Below, piece after piece: positions 42,182 through 50,961 of a DNA stretch of 64,000 nucleotides. Made by a program: the position numbers and the translations under genes. How positions within the stretch are numbered: position 1 is the stretch's first letter; every line of letters begins with the position of its first letter. Origin of the DNA: Herpetosiphon sp042688385. Its GTDB lineage: Bacteria; Chloroflexota; Chloroflexia; Chloroflexales; Herpetosiphonaceae. The stretch is taken from contig NZ_JBHUPY010000021.1 of assembly GCF_042688385.1 (NCBI RefSeq), positions 50,682 through 114,681 on the forward strand, written 5' to 3'. The notes under the pieces were generated by a model. The model searched no databases and was not told the DNA's origin. It was given only the letters and a program-made list of their open reading frames with translations.

Positions 42182-43945
42182 TTATGCTTCAAGCGTTGCG
42201 AGAACGCTGCCTGCTTCGATGCTCTTACCGACCTCGCCATTCAGTGTAGCAATTGTTCCAGCTCGTGGCGTTGCGATTTCGTTCTCCATCTTCATTGCTT
42301 CGACGACAAACACCACTTGGCCAGCCTCGACGGTTGCACCGACGCTGGTTTTAATCGCCACAATTGTACCTTGAATTGGGCAAATCACTGCATTCGGATC
42401 CGTCGCAACTTCGCGTTTTTTGTTGGCGCTCCGTCGCGTTGGCGCGGCGGCCTTGGTGTTGGCAACAGGCGCGTTCAAGCCTTCGCCAGCAACTCGCACC
42501 GTAAAGCGCCGTCCGTTGACCTCGACCGCCAATTCGCGGCTTGGGTGCTCGCTAGCAGGCTCGGCAGCGCTTGGCGTTGCGCTTGGCAATTGCTTGAGTT
42601 TTTCTTCCAAATAGCGTGGAATAAAGCTCACCGTCACATCACCATGCTCAAAGGCTGGCTCGGCCAAAGCCAATTTATGAAATGGAATCACCGTGGTAAT
42701 GCCTTCGATGGTGTAATCGTTCAGCGCACGCCGCATTCGTTGCAATGCTTCGCTGCGGGTTGCTCCCCACGTCACCAATTTGGCTAACATCGAATCATAA
42801 TATGGTGGAATGACTGTGCCTTGCTCAACCCCAGCATCAACCCGCACACCATAGCCTTTTGGCTCGCTGTAGGCGCTAATTGTGCCCAGCGCAGGCCGAA
42901 AACCAGCTGCTGCATCTTCGGCGTTGATTCGACATTGGATTGAATGGCCGCGCAACTGAATTTCATCTTGGCTGAACCAGAGCTTTTCGCCTTGAGCGAT
43001 GCGAATTTGGGCTTGGACCAAATCGATGCCCGTCACCATTTCGGTCACAGTATGCTCAACTTGAATCCGCGTGTTCATTTCGAGGAAATAAAATTGGCCA
43101 TCTGGAGCAAGCAAAAATTCCAATGTACCAGCGCCAACATACTTGGTTTCGCGGCACAAACGCAAGGCACATTCGCCCATGGCGCTGCGCAATTCGGGCG
43201 AAACCGCTGGCGAAGGCGTTTCTTCAATCAATTTTTGGTGGCGACGTTGCACCGAGCAATCGCGCTCGCCGAGATAGACCACATTGCCATATTGGTCAGC
43301 TAGCACTTGAATTTCAATGTGGCGGGGATCAAGCACATATTTTTCAACGAATAATTCGCCATTTTTGAAGGCTGCTTCGGCCTCACGGCGCGCGCTTTCA
43401 AAGGCAAATTCAACTTCTTCGGCGCTGTAGGCGACTTTCAAGCCGCGTCCGCCGCCGCCAGCACTAGCCTTGATCGCAATTGGGTAGCCATATTCTTCGC
43501 CAAGGCTCAGCGCTTCGGCAACACTCTCGACCGCTTTGGTTGTGCCTGGCACCAGCGGCACATGGGCACGCAAAGCCACTTGACGAGCGTGAATCTTGCC
43601 GCCCATCAAATCCATGGCATCGGCGGTTGGCCCAATAAAGACAATTCCCGCTGCATCGCAGTTGCGCACAAAATCGGTATTTTCCGAGAGAAAGCCGTAG
43701 CCCGGGTGAACCGCGCCAGCGCCACTGCTCCGCGCTACATCGAGGATGGTTTCGGTTTGCAAATAACTTTGAACTGCTGGCGGGGGGCCGATCAAAAATG
43801 CATCGTCTGCATAGCGGACGTGAAGCGCATCGCGATCCGCTTCTGAATAGACGGCGACGGTGCGTAAACCTAATTCCTTGCATGCCCGCATCACGCGCAG
43901 GGCAATCTCGCCACGATTGGCGATCAGCACTGTATCGAAACTCAT
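42182..43945 (-). CDS. accC: acyl-CoA carboxylase alpha chain (biotin carboxylase-BCCP fusion)
   Basis: 587 residues from the ATG at 43945; the ATG at 43963 would add six. Biotin carboxylase fills residues 1-445: ILIANRGEIALRVM-type start, the ATP-grasp glycine loop KASAGGGGRGLKVA, EKYVLDPRHIEIQ, and EMNTRIQVEHTVTEMV. A linker follows, then a biotinyl domain with VVEAMKMENEI, where the Lys carries biotin. Such fusions form the alpha chain of acetyl- or propionyl-CoA carboxylases of the actinobacterial type. No beta (carboxyltransferase) gene is in the window. A small epsilon-like gene lies 61 bp upstream. Confidence 0.93.
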   Translation of the reverse strand: MSFDTVLIANRGEIALRVMRACKELGLRTVAVYSEADRDALHVRYADDAFLIGPPPAVQSYLQTETILDVARSSGAGAVHPGYGFLSENTDFVRNCDAAGIVFIGPTADAMDLMGGKIHARQVALRAHVPLVPGTTKAVESVAEALSLGEEYGYPIAIKASAGGGGRGLKVAYSAEEVEFAFESARREAEAAFKNGELFVEKYVLDPRHIEIQVLADQYGNVVYLGERDCSVQRRHQKLIEETPSPAVSPELRSAMGECALRLCRETKYVGAGTLEFLLAPDGQFYFLEMNTRIQVEHTVTEMVTGIDLVQAQIRIAQGEKLWFSQDEIQLRGHSIQCRINAEDAAAGFRPALGTISAYSEPKGYGVRVDAGVEQGTVIPPYYDSMLAKLVTWGATRSEALQRMRRALNDYTIEGITTVIPFHKLALAEPAFEHGDVTVSFIPRYLEEKLKQLPSATPSAAEPASEHPSRELAVEVNGRRFTVRVAGEGLNAPVANTKAAAPTRRSANKKREVATDPNAVICPIQGTIVAIKTSVGATVEAGQVVFVVEAMKMENEIATPRAGTIATLNGEVGKSIEAGSVLATLEA

Positions 43946-44006
43946 ATGCCGTTGCAACTCCATTGTGCTATGGCAAGTCTTACGTTAATCATTGCCGTAT
44001 GCGAAA

Positions 44007-44264
44007 TTAGAGCCCCGTAATGCCGTAAAAACCGCCAGCTGCGCGGCGGCGCAGGCGTTCGATGGTGGCCCAGCGTGGTTGGATACCAGTGCGGGCTGGA
44101 CGTAGGCCTTGGCGTGAAAGTTTGGCTGAGGCATGCCACGTATTAGCCGCGACCGCAAGCGCAGGCTCGGCTTCAGCAGCGGCCAAAACGCTCACGACGG
44201 CCACACTGAGTGCCGTTAGTTCTTCATCGCTAGGCATTGTTGCGCTTGTCACAATCATCTTCAT
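44007..44264 (-). CDS. probable acyl-CoA carboxylase epsilon-like small subunit
   Basis: 85 residues from the ATG at 44264. Residues 8-30 read TMPSDEELTALSVAVVSVLAA, close to the P-[ST]-x-EELAAL helix of actinobacterial AccE epsilon subunits, and an Ala-rich linker and a W...S-x-K-L-x-R-x-G-L-R-P tail follow. The gene lies just upstream of the biotin carboxylase-BCCP gene on the same strand, the place where an epsilon subunit would be expected. AccE stabilises and activates carboxylase complexes. I rate the assignment as inference: the family is short and variable. No ribosome site exists; a near-perfect promoter puts the transcript start at the ATG (leaderless). Confidence 0.6.
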   Translation of the reverse strand: MKMIVTSATMPSDEELTALSVAVVSVLAAAEAEPALAVAANTWHASAKLSRQGLRPARTGIQPRWATIERLRRRAAGGFYGITGL

Positions 44265-44270
44265 AGGGCT

Positions 44271-44299
44271 ATTATACTGTACTCGGCGGACGCTGCCAA
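44271..44299 (-). promoter_or_regulatory. leaderless promoter of the epsilon-like gene
   Basis: On the minus strand TTGGCA, an exact 17-bp spacer and a perfect TATAAT; then six bases (AGCCCT) lead straight into the ATG. The expected transcript start is at or within a base or two of the start codon, so translation would be leaderless. Confidence 0.75.
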
Positions 44300-44373
44300 T
44301 ATACATCCAATGGCACAGGCTTTGCGTTGAAGTAAGCAGAGTAAGTAAAAAATAGTGAAATAAGGAGTCTCTG

Positions 44374-45147
44374 ATGAACAGCAAAGTTTTGCGCTTTGCC
44401 AATGTTGCGGCGATTATCTCCACAATCATTGTCAACGCTTTGGCCAATATCCTGCCGTTCAATGGCCTTGATACTGGCTCAATCTCCGATGGTTTTCCGG
44501 TGCGCTTTGTGCCTGCTGGCTATGTATTCAGCATTTGGGGCTTGATTTATTTGGGCCTCAGCGCGTTTGCAATTTACCAAGCCTTGCCCAAGCAGGCCAA
44601 TAATCCTGCTGTGGCCAAAATTGGCTGGTGGTTTGTGGCTTCGTGTGCGTTTAATTGTAGTTGGCTTTTCGCCTGGCACTATTTGCAATTCCCGCTCACG
44701 ATCGTATTAATCGTTGGCTTGCTGGTGTCGTTGATTACGATTTATCGCCGTTTGAGCAGCCTGCGCGCCAATGCCAGCACTGCTGATCGCTGGTTGATTC
44801 ACACGCCGTTTTCAATCTATTTGGGTTGGGCCACGGTCGCAACCATCGCCAACGCCACAATTGCGCTCTATGATGCAGGCTGGCGCGGCGGCCCACTCAG
44901 CGATTCGGTTTGGACGGTGATTTTGCTGGCGATTGGGGTCTGTTTGGCAGCCTTCATCACCTTGCGCCAACGCGATGTTGCCTATGATGCAGTGTTGTTG
45001 TGGGCTTTTATCGGGATTGCGGTCAAACAAGCGGCGTTTCCAGTGGTAATGGGTGCAGCAATCGTCGCGGCTGTGGCAATTGGGGTGTTGATTGTGCTGG
45101 CGGTGATTCGTAAATTGCCAACCCAAGGCCGTAAAGCACTGGCGTAA
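44374..45147 (+). CDS. TspO/MBR-related tryptophan-rich membrane protein
   Basis: 257 residues; ATG with AAGGAG upstream. About seven hydrophobic segments. FVPAGYVFSIWGLIYLGLSAFAIYQ is the family hallmark (PxxxVFxIWxxIY), and SCAFNCSWLFAWHYLQFPL and TPFSIYLGWATVATIANA are further conserved stretches with Trp and Asn. Members of this longer branch are membrane receptors or sensors related to TspO; their ligand (porphyrin, carotenoid or lipid) is not settled. It diverges from the epsilon-like gene and converges with VWA gene 1. Confidence 0.8.
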   Translation: MNSKVLRFANVAAIISTIIVNALANILPFNGLDTGSISDGFPVRFVPAGYVFSIWGLIYLGLSAFAIYQALPKQANNPAVAKIGWWFVASCAFNCSWLFAWHYLQFPLTIVLIVGLLVSLITIYRRLSSLRANASTADRWLIHTPFSIYLGWATVATIANATIALYDAGWRGGPLSDSVWTVILLAIGVCLAAFITLRQRDVAYDAVLLWAFIGIAVKQAAFPVVMGAAIVAAVAIGVLIVLAVIRKLPTQGRKALA

Positions 45148-45149
45148 TT

Positions 45150-45226
45150 GAAACCACGAAGAACACGAAGAGCACGAAGAAATCTTTGCATGAAGATCCT
45201 TCGTGCTCTTCGCGATCTTAGCGGTT
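45150..45226. repeat. self-complementary TTCGTG/CACGAA repeat between convergent genes
   Basis: AACCACGAAGAACACGAAGA, then AGCACGAAGAAATC, followed by a return strand CTTCGTGCTCTTCGCGATCT. The two arms pair imperfectly into a long hairpin right between the TspO-like gene and the end of VWA gene 1, where a terminator is expected. Unit spacing is about 9 bp. Confidence 0.7.
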
Positions 45227-46492
45227 TTAGCTTTTTGGGAGATCCAAATCGCTGAGCCGCACGGTTTTGCGGGTGCCAAATTTGATTGTTTTTTGGCCTG
45301 CTGAGGTCATTTGACCATTTTGTTGCAAGTTTTCGATCTCTTGTTGCATGGTTTGGGCAAGGTCGGTTTCGCCTTGGTTGAGCAAGCGGGTGACCGCACC
45401 TTGCAGCTTTTGGGTGGCCGCGCCAATGTTGCCCTCGGCCAAATCTTCTAAGGCGCGGGTTTGCAACTTGTGGGCGCTGACTTTTTCGACAATGTTCATC
45501 ACTTGCGGCACGACGGCAGTTGCTTGGGTTGGGTCGGCCACAAAATTCAACATCACATCGTAGCGGGCTTTTTCGCCCACAATTTGCATTTGGGGAATGT
45601 CGTAGTTGACCTCAATTTGGCCCAGCCGATATTGACCAGCCTGCTTGGGATCAACCAACATTTCGATCAGCACCATGCGATGTTCGTCTTTGGAAACGTC
45701 GCCAAGGCTCACGCCAACCGCCCGATCGCTAATTGGACGATAGGCTAATTGCTGGATTAATGGGGTGACTTGCCAGAGCGCCCGTGGCTCAACGCCCTGC
45801 ACGAAGCGCAAGGTCAAAGCGGCGTTTTGCACCACTGCCGATTGGGCTTGCTGTACCGCACCTTGGAAGAACGACGCAATATCATTGGGATTGCTGAAAT
45901 ACTCGGCGACCCCGCCCGAACGATTGGCCATTTCGATCAACAGATCTTCGTTCCAATCGTCGCCAACGCCAAGCGCGGTTAGGGGCACGTTGGCCTTGCC
46001 AATTTCCTCGGCCAAGCGCAAACAATCGCGTTCGCCCTCGGTTTGGCCGTCGGTCAGCAAAATAATGCGGCTAATCGTGTTGGCATTTTGGCTACGGCGT
46101 ACTTCGTTTAAGGCTGCTTCAAGCGCAGGCGCGATTTTCGTGCCGCCTGCATCCTTGATTTTGCCAACTTCTGCTTGAAGCGCGGCCACGTTATGAACTG
46201 GCTGAGCACTAATAATGGTTTCGCGCCGATGATCGAAAATCACGACCGAAACAATATCTTGTGGACCCATCAGGCCCAAGGCGCGTTGGGTGGCTTCGCG
46301 CACACAGCGCATTTTATCGCCCTTCATCGAGCCACTATGGTCGAGCACGAAGCCCACATTGACCGGCATTTGAACGTGGGCAACCGCTGGCGTTGCCGTA
46401 ATATCCAGCAGCAAATAGACAACCTGCTGGGTTGGGAGCGCTGGCAACGCCGGACGAGCCAACGTACCAGTCAATTGAACTTCACCAGCCAT
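45227..46492 (-). CDS. VWA-domain protein 1 of the VWA/PP2C cluster
   Basis: 421 residues from the ATG at 46492 with AAGGAG upstream. A beta-rich N-terminal strand set (about residues 1-35) precedes the von Willebrand A domain: MIDAS DxSxS in FVLDHSGSMKGDKM, the conserved Thr/Asp strands and ILLTDGQTEGERD. A beta-sandwich of about 130 residues follows. The C-terminal helical segment (around residues 330-400) with MNIVEKVSAHKLQTRALED and EGNIGAATQKLQGAVTRLL is shared with the other two VWA proteins here. It has no signal peptide, so it acts in the cytoplasm. It is last in the apparent operon. Confidence 0.9.
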   Translation of the reverse strand: MAGEVQLTGTLARPALPALPTQQVVYLLLDITATPAVAHVQMPVNVGFVLDHSGSMKGDKMRCVREATQRALGLMGPQDIVSVVIFDHRRETIISAQPVHNVAALQAEVGKIKDAGGTKIAPALEAALNEVRRSQNANTISRIILLTDGQTEGERDCLRLAEEIGKANVPLTALGVGDDWNEDLLIEMANRSGGVAEYFSNPNDIASFFQGAVQQAQSAVVQNAALTLRFVQGVEPRALWQVTPLIQQLAYRPISDRAVGVSLGDVSKDEHRMVLIEMLVDPKQAGQYRLGQIEVNYDIPQMQIVGEKARYDVMLNFVADPTQATAVVPQVMNIVEKVSAHKLQTRALEDLAEGNIGAATQKLQGAVTRLLNQGETDLAQTMQQEIENLQQNGQMTSAGQKTIKFGTRKTVRLSDLDLPKS

Positions 46493-46504
46493 GGTGATCT
46501 CCTT

Positions 46505-46598
46505 ATAGAGAAGATAGAACAAAGAGCATAGAACATAGATAGTGAGTGTTTGCGATCCTACGTTTAATATGCTCTATGCTCTAGGCTCTTTGTTCTGC
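46505..46598. repeat. TAGAAC/GTTCTA-type repeats between VWA genes 1 and 2
   Basis: AGAAGATAGAACAAAGAGCA on one side and TGCTCTATGCTCTAGGCTCT on the other form an imperfect inverted pair in the 107-bp gap. The units match those at 20990 and 25600. Confidence 0.6.
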
Positions 46599-46599
46599 T

Positions 46600-47847
46600 T
46601 TAGTCTTCGAGTTTTTGGGTCAGTTTGCGGGTGGCGTAGCGCAGGGCTTTTTGATCGGCAGCATCAATTTGGCCACCGGCCTCAAGCTGTTGGGCACTTT
46701 GCTCCATCGTTTGGGCCAACTCGGTTTCGCCCAAATCGAGCAAGCGCGTTGCAGCAGCCCGCAGTTTTTGGGTTGCGCTGCCAATATTGCCCGCCTCGGC
46801 CTCGGAAAGTGCCCGCGTTTGCAATTTGAAGGCGGTTACTTTTTCGACCGTGTTCATAATTGGCGGATTAACCACGCTGGCCTTGGGATCGACACTGAAG
46901 CTCAATGGAATGTCGATTTTGAGCTTCGCTTCTTTGATGCCCAATACTGGCGCGTCGTATTGCAATTCTGCTTGGGCGATGCGAAATGTGCCTGCTTCAC
47001 GCTCTGGCAGCATCAAATCGACCAAAACACTTGCGCCGTCGCCAGCAATTTCGCCAATGCTAACGGTAACTTCGCGCTCGCCAATTGGCTTATAACCAAG
47101 GTTTGAGATGCTTGGCTGCACGCGATAGACCGCTCGTGGCGTAACCCCGGGCAACAAGCGCAGCAACAAACGCGCATTGACCACGGTGGTGGTTTGGGCG
47201 CTTTGCAAGGTTTGTTGGAAATATTTGCTAATTTGGCTGGGGTCGGCAATATAATCCGATTCGCCGTTGGATGCGGCGGCCAAATCGTCGAGCAAAGCTT
47301 CGTTCCACTCGGTGCCCAAGCCGAGCGCCGTGATTGAAACGCCGAGGTCGCCAATTTGCTTGGCAATCGCGCGGCAGGTATCTTCATCGCCCCAAGTTTG
47401 GCCGTCGGTCAAGAGCAACACCCGCCCAACCCGATCGGCGGCTTGGAATTTTTGCAACTCGGTGAGGCCAGCTTGCAAGCCCAACGACATGGCAGTGCCG
47501 CCTTGCTCGCCAATCGATTCGATGGCGTTTTGCAAGGCTGGAATGTCATCTGCCAAACGGGCTGGCACCAACACTTCGAGCGTATCATCGAACAGCACAA
47601 TGCTGACTGCATCGATTGGCCGCAAATTAGCCACGATTTCGCGCACAGCTTCGCGCAAATGTTGAATTTTATCGCCAGCCATCGAGCCAGAGCGATCGAG
47701 CACCAAACAGAAATTGAGTGGCGGAGCCGCTTGGACAGTCGGCACATGGTCGGGCTTGGCCTGAATCAAAACATAATTAACTTGGCTTGTGCCGCTTGGC
47801 AATGGTTCGCGGCTCCAAACTGCTGAAAGTGCTACAGGTTCAGTCAT
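46600..47847 (-). CDS. VWA-domain protein 2 of the VWA/PP2C cluster
   Basis: 415 residues; ATG with GAGGACC upstream. The MIDAS motif is LVLDRSGSMAGDKI and the later strand LLLTDGQTWGDEDT, both intact for Mg2+ binding. The order (short N-terminal strands, VWA domain, beta-sandwich, helical C-terminus) repeats that of protein 1. The C-terminal MNTVEKVTAFKLQTRALSE, then GNIGSATQKLRAAATRLLDL and ALRYATRKLTQKLE, is nearly the same as in protein 1, so recent duplication is likely. It begins 15 bp after the PP2C stop on the same strand. Confidence 0.9.
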   Translation of the reverse strand: MTEPVALSAVWSREPLPSGTSQVNYVLIQAKPDHVPTVQAAPPLNFCLVLDRSGSMAGDKIQHLREAVREIVANLRPIDAVSIVLFDDTLEVLVPARLADDIPALQNAIESIGEQGGTAMSLGLQAGLTELQKFQAADRVGRVLLLTDGQTWGDEDTCRAIAKQIGDLGVSITALGLGTEWNEALLDDLAAASNGESDYIADPSQISKYFQQTLQSAQTTTVVNARLLLRLLPGVTPRAVYRVQPSISNLGYKPIGEREVTVSIGEIAGDGASVLVDLMLPEREAGTFRIAQAELQYDAPVLGIKEAKLKIDIPLSFSVDPKASVVNPPIMNTVEKVTAFKLQTRALSEAEAGNIGSATQKLRAAATRLLDLGETELAQTMEQSAQQLEAGGQIDAADQKALRYATRKLTQKLED

Positions 47848-47862
47848 TATTTGGTCCTCAAC

Positions 47863-49509
47863 TTAGTGTTCTACGCTTGGAATGCTATCAAAACGCACCA
47901 CCACCACGCTAATGTTATCTTCGCCGCCGCCAGCATTGCCCGCTGCAATCAAGGCATCGCAAAGGTCGGCGGGGTTGGCGTGTTCAGCGAATAGCTCGGC
48001 CATTTTGGGGTCGCGCACCATCTCCCACATCCCGTCGGAGCAGAGAAATAGCGCATCGTTTGGCTGCAATTGGACCTCAAAGGTGTCGGTGCCAGGGTCG
48101 CCGCTATCGCCAAGCGATTTGAGAATTGCGTTGCGTTGCGGGTGATTGTAAATATCATCAGGATCAAGCTGGCCAATATCGATCAAGCGTTGCACGAGCG
48201 AATGATCTTTGCTGATGCGCTGCAATTTGCCATCGCGATAGAGATAGGTGCGGCTATCACCAACATTGCCCACAATCGCCCGATCGCCGACCACAACGGC
48301 CATCGTCAGGGTTGTGCCCATGTCGTTTTTGCGGCGCACGCTTTCTTCATAAACCGCTTGATTGGCTTGAAACGCTGCTTGTTTGACCAAATCGGCCAAA
48401 TGTTTGCTTGAAACTGGGCCATTGTGCATTTGCGGGTCAAGCAAGGTCGAGACAAGCGTTTGGGCCGTGGTTGTGATGGCCAGACCGCTGGCAACCTCGC
48501 CACCTTCGTGGCCGCCCATACCATCAGCCACCACATACAAGCCAACATTGACTGGTTTGGCATCCCAGTTCAGGCGCAAATCCCAGGTCAGCACGCTATC
48601 TTCGTTGTGGTCGCGAATCATGCCAACATCGGTGGCATAGCCAGTGCGCACCCGCAAGCTGATTGGCGTGGCTTGTTCGGCTAATAAGGTTTCGAGAGCT
48701 TGGGCCAAAATGCTGGCATCGTTGATGCGTTTGGCGCGCAGATCGCTCAAAATGGTGGCAAAACCACTATCAAGCGGCGAAGGGTTGTTGGCATCGTCGA
48801 GGCGACGGGTATGGCGTTGAATGCCAGCCATTTTTTCGAGCACTAAGCCTAATTGCTCAACATCATCAAGCTGATCTTCTTTGCCTTGCGAGCGGCGAAT
48901 CGCGCCAGCATCAGCCAGCTTAATTTCGCGCTTGTTGGTCAAGGCCAAATCGGCCAAGGTTACTTGGCCGAGCGCCAAGCCATTGCGGTGCAAATAGGCC
49001 AAAGCCCGCGAAACCTGAATTCCAATCTCAATGGCATCGGTTTGATCAACAAAGGTATTTGGCTCGCTGAGCAAGGTATCGAAGCGCACAAGGCTGGTGC
49101 CATCGGGCAGCACCGCAAAGCGTGAATCTTCGCCTACAAAGACCTCGCGCACAGTTGGCAACACCGAGCGCGCAGGATCATCTGGTAAATCATCGAGCAA
49201 GGCTGCGCCTATTGGCTGGGCGGCGGGAGTTTCTTGCAACAGAGCAGTTTGTTCTTCGACCTGCGACCCGCACTCCTCGCAAAACTGATCGTTCGCTTGT
49301 AGGGCGGCCCCACAGCGAGCGCAATGATCCCATGGTTCCAGCAGCGCAACCCGATACACGCGCAGGGTTGGCGTATCGGTCAACAAGGCGGTTACCCGAT
49401 ACACATCCTTCAAAATCGTGCCAATTGCAAACGGTTCGTTCTCCTCTGAAAGGTTGGCATGATTGAGGGGTTGGGTTCCACCAGTCATCGGTTCAGTCGG
49501 CTCAGACAC
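47863..49509 (-). CDS. PP2C phosphatase fused to zinc ribbon and degenerate kinase domain
   Basis: 548 residues from a GTG with AGGAG upstream. Residues 30-60 look like a kinase N-lobe start, interrupted by a zinc ribbon HCARCGAALQANDQFCEECG (residues about 62-81). Residues 140-270 follow a kinase C-lobe, but the catalytic loop reads LHRNGLALGQVTLADLAL instead of HRD...N and DFG reads DAG, so the kinase is dead. Residues about 285-545 are a PP2C domain with RDHNEDS, VADGMGGHEGGE, VGDSRTYLYRDG, CSDGMWEMV and GGEDNISVV, all metal ligands kept. It should dephosphorylate Ser/Thr, probably tuned by the pseudokinase. It sits between VWA genes 3 and 2. Confidence 0.92.
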   Translation of the reverse strand: MSEPTEPMTGGTQPLNHANLSEENEPFAIGTILKDVYRVTALLTDTPTLRVYRVALLEPWDHCARCGAALQANDQFCEECGSQVEEQTALLQETPAAQPIGAALLDDLPDDPARSVLPTVREVFVGEDSRFAVLPDGTSLVRFDTLLSEPNTFVDQTDAIEIGIQVSRALAYLHRNGLALGQVTLADLALTNKREIKLADAGAIRRSQGKEDQLDDVEQLGLVLEKMAGIQRHTRRLDDANNPSPLDSGFATILSDLRAKRINDASILAQALETLLAEQATPISLRVRTGYATDVGMIRDHNEDSVLTWDLRLNWDAKPVNVGLYVVADGMGGHEGGEVASGLAITTTAQTLVSTLLDPQMHNGPVSSKHLADLVKQAAFQANQAVYEESVRRKNDMGTTLTMAVVVGDRAIVGNVGDSRTYLYRDGKLQRISKDHSLVQRLIDIGQLDPDDIYNHPQRNAILKSLGDSGDPGTDTFEVQLQPNDALFLCSDGMWEMVRDPKMAELFAEHANPADLCDALIAAGNAGGGEDNISVVVVRFDSIPSVEH

Positions 49510-49589
49510 AGGTCAACTCCTCTGAATAGGTCTAGAACAACAAAAAATTCCTTGTTCTTGGACGAATAAGCTTATCCGAATGTTTCTGA

Positions 49590-50957
49590 TTATCGTTCTT
49601 CTGTCAATCTTCTGGTTGCATAGCGCAAGGTTTTGGTTTGCTCAGGGTCAATTTGGCCAGTTTCTTGGAGTGTTTGTTGGGCTGCTGCTGCTTGTTCGGC
49701 CAATTCATGCTCGCCCAAATCGACCAAACGGGTCACTGCCGCTTGCAATTGGCGGGTCGCTCCCGCCTGATCACCTTGGGCTGCTTGCTCAAGGGCTTTG
49801 TTTTGCAAGCGCCATGCCGTCACCCGCTCCAAAATTGCCACAATCTCTGGGTTGAGCGCTTGGTCAGCCCGTGGATGATATTCGATCACAACATCGCGAT
49901 TGATTGGCTCTAAGCCTTGGCCTTGCGGATCGTCGGCCTGCAACGAAAGTCGCAGCAAGCGATAGATATTTGGCACATGGTCGGGAATCCGCAGTTCAAG
50001 CAGCCAGGCTGCTTTGGCGCGTTGTTCGATTGAGCCTAAGCTTAAACTCCCAGAACCAGCCTCGAACTCAGGAATTGGCACGTCGCCCAAGGCTGGCCGA
50101 ATGCGCAAAATCCTTCTGATTTGCACATCGTGGGCCAAGCGTAAATCAAGCCGCGCCTTTTGGGCAATAATCGCATGCGCTCGGCCAAATTCGAGGTCAA
50201 GCAAATTGGGCAAGTCGCTGGGGTCAGTGATAAAGCTCGATTGACCGCCGCTCTGATCCGCAAAACTCATCAGCAATTGCTCTTGAAACTCGACTCCCAA
50301 GCCAATTGTCGAGACGGGTATTGAACGGGCGGCTAGATGGCGAGCATAGGCCAACGCTTGCTCATCATCTTCAACAAAGCCATCGGTCAGCAGCACAATC
50401 CGTTGCGAGAGGCCAGTGTTTGGCATGCTATCGAGTAGCTCAATCGTATTGCGCAAGCCTGGAGCCAGCCGCGTGCTGCGCCCAAGGTCGCCGCGTTCAA
50501 GGATGGCAACCGCGCCTTCAAGCCGTACCACATCGCTTGGCGATTTGGCTTTGAGCACTGCATGGGCTTTTTCAGCAAAGCCAATAATCGTAAGCTGATC
50601 ATGGGAATTCAGCCGTTCGGCGGCTCCGCGCACTGCCTGACCAAGCCAACGGCTAGGGCTTTGCGCTCGTCGCCGCACTTCATCCATCAAATCGTCGCGA
50701 ATTTTCCAAACTGGCACGCCATCAAGCATCACTTCGTGGGCAGCGCCACGGCGCATTAATTCGCGAAACAGCGTGCTATCGGCAATTGGCACGCGCATCG
50801 AAGGCGAACAATCGACCAACAAGACACAATGCACCGGAATGCGTTGATTGGCCTTGCCTTGGCCAAGCACTTCGGCCAACACATACAACACTTGCTCGCC
50901 GTTGTTGGCGGGTACGCTACTGCGTGAAAGGGTGAGCCTGAGATCTAAGCTCGTCAT
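49590..50957 (-). CDS. VWA-domain protein 3 of the VWA/PP2C cluster
   Basis: 455 residues. The MIDAS reads LLVDCSPSMRVPI, DxSxS kept, with a longer loop after it that includes LMRRGAAHEVMLDGVPVWKI before the next helix; this insertion is absent in proteins 1 and 2. IVLLTDGFVEDDEQ is the late strand. The C-terminal ILERVTAWRLQNKALEQ...GATRQLQAAVTRLVDLGEH and TLRYATRRLT again match the shared domain. It starts 4 bp after the murI stop, so it is likely translated from the same mRNA as murI. It is the most diverged of the three VWA proteins. Confidence 0.9.
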   Translation of the reverse strand: MTSLDLRLTLSRSSVPANNGEQVLYVLAEVLGQGKANQRIPVHCVLLVDCSPSMRVPIADSTLFRELMRRGAAHEVMLDGVPVWKIRDDLMDEVRRRAQSPSRWLGQAVRGAAERLNSHDQLTIIGFAEKAHAVLKAKSPSDVVRLEGAVAILERGDLGRSTRLAPGLRNTIELLDSMPNTGLSQRIVLLTDGFVEDDEQALAYARHLAARSIPVSTIGLGVEFQEQLLMSFADQSGGQSSFITDPSDLPNLLDLEFGRAHAIIAQKARLDLRLAHDVQIRRILRIRPALGDVPIPEFEAGSGSLSLGSIEQRAKAAWLLELRIPDHVPNIYRLLRLSLQADDPQGQGLEPINRDVVIEYHPRADQALNPEIVAILERVTAWRLQNKALEQAAQGDQAGATRQLQAAVTRLVDLGEHELAEQAAAAQQTLQETGQIDPEQTKTLRYATRRLTEER

Positions 50958-50961
50958 AGGC

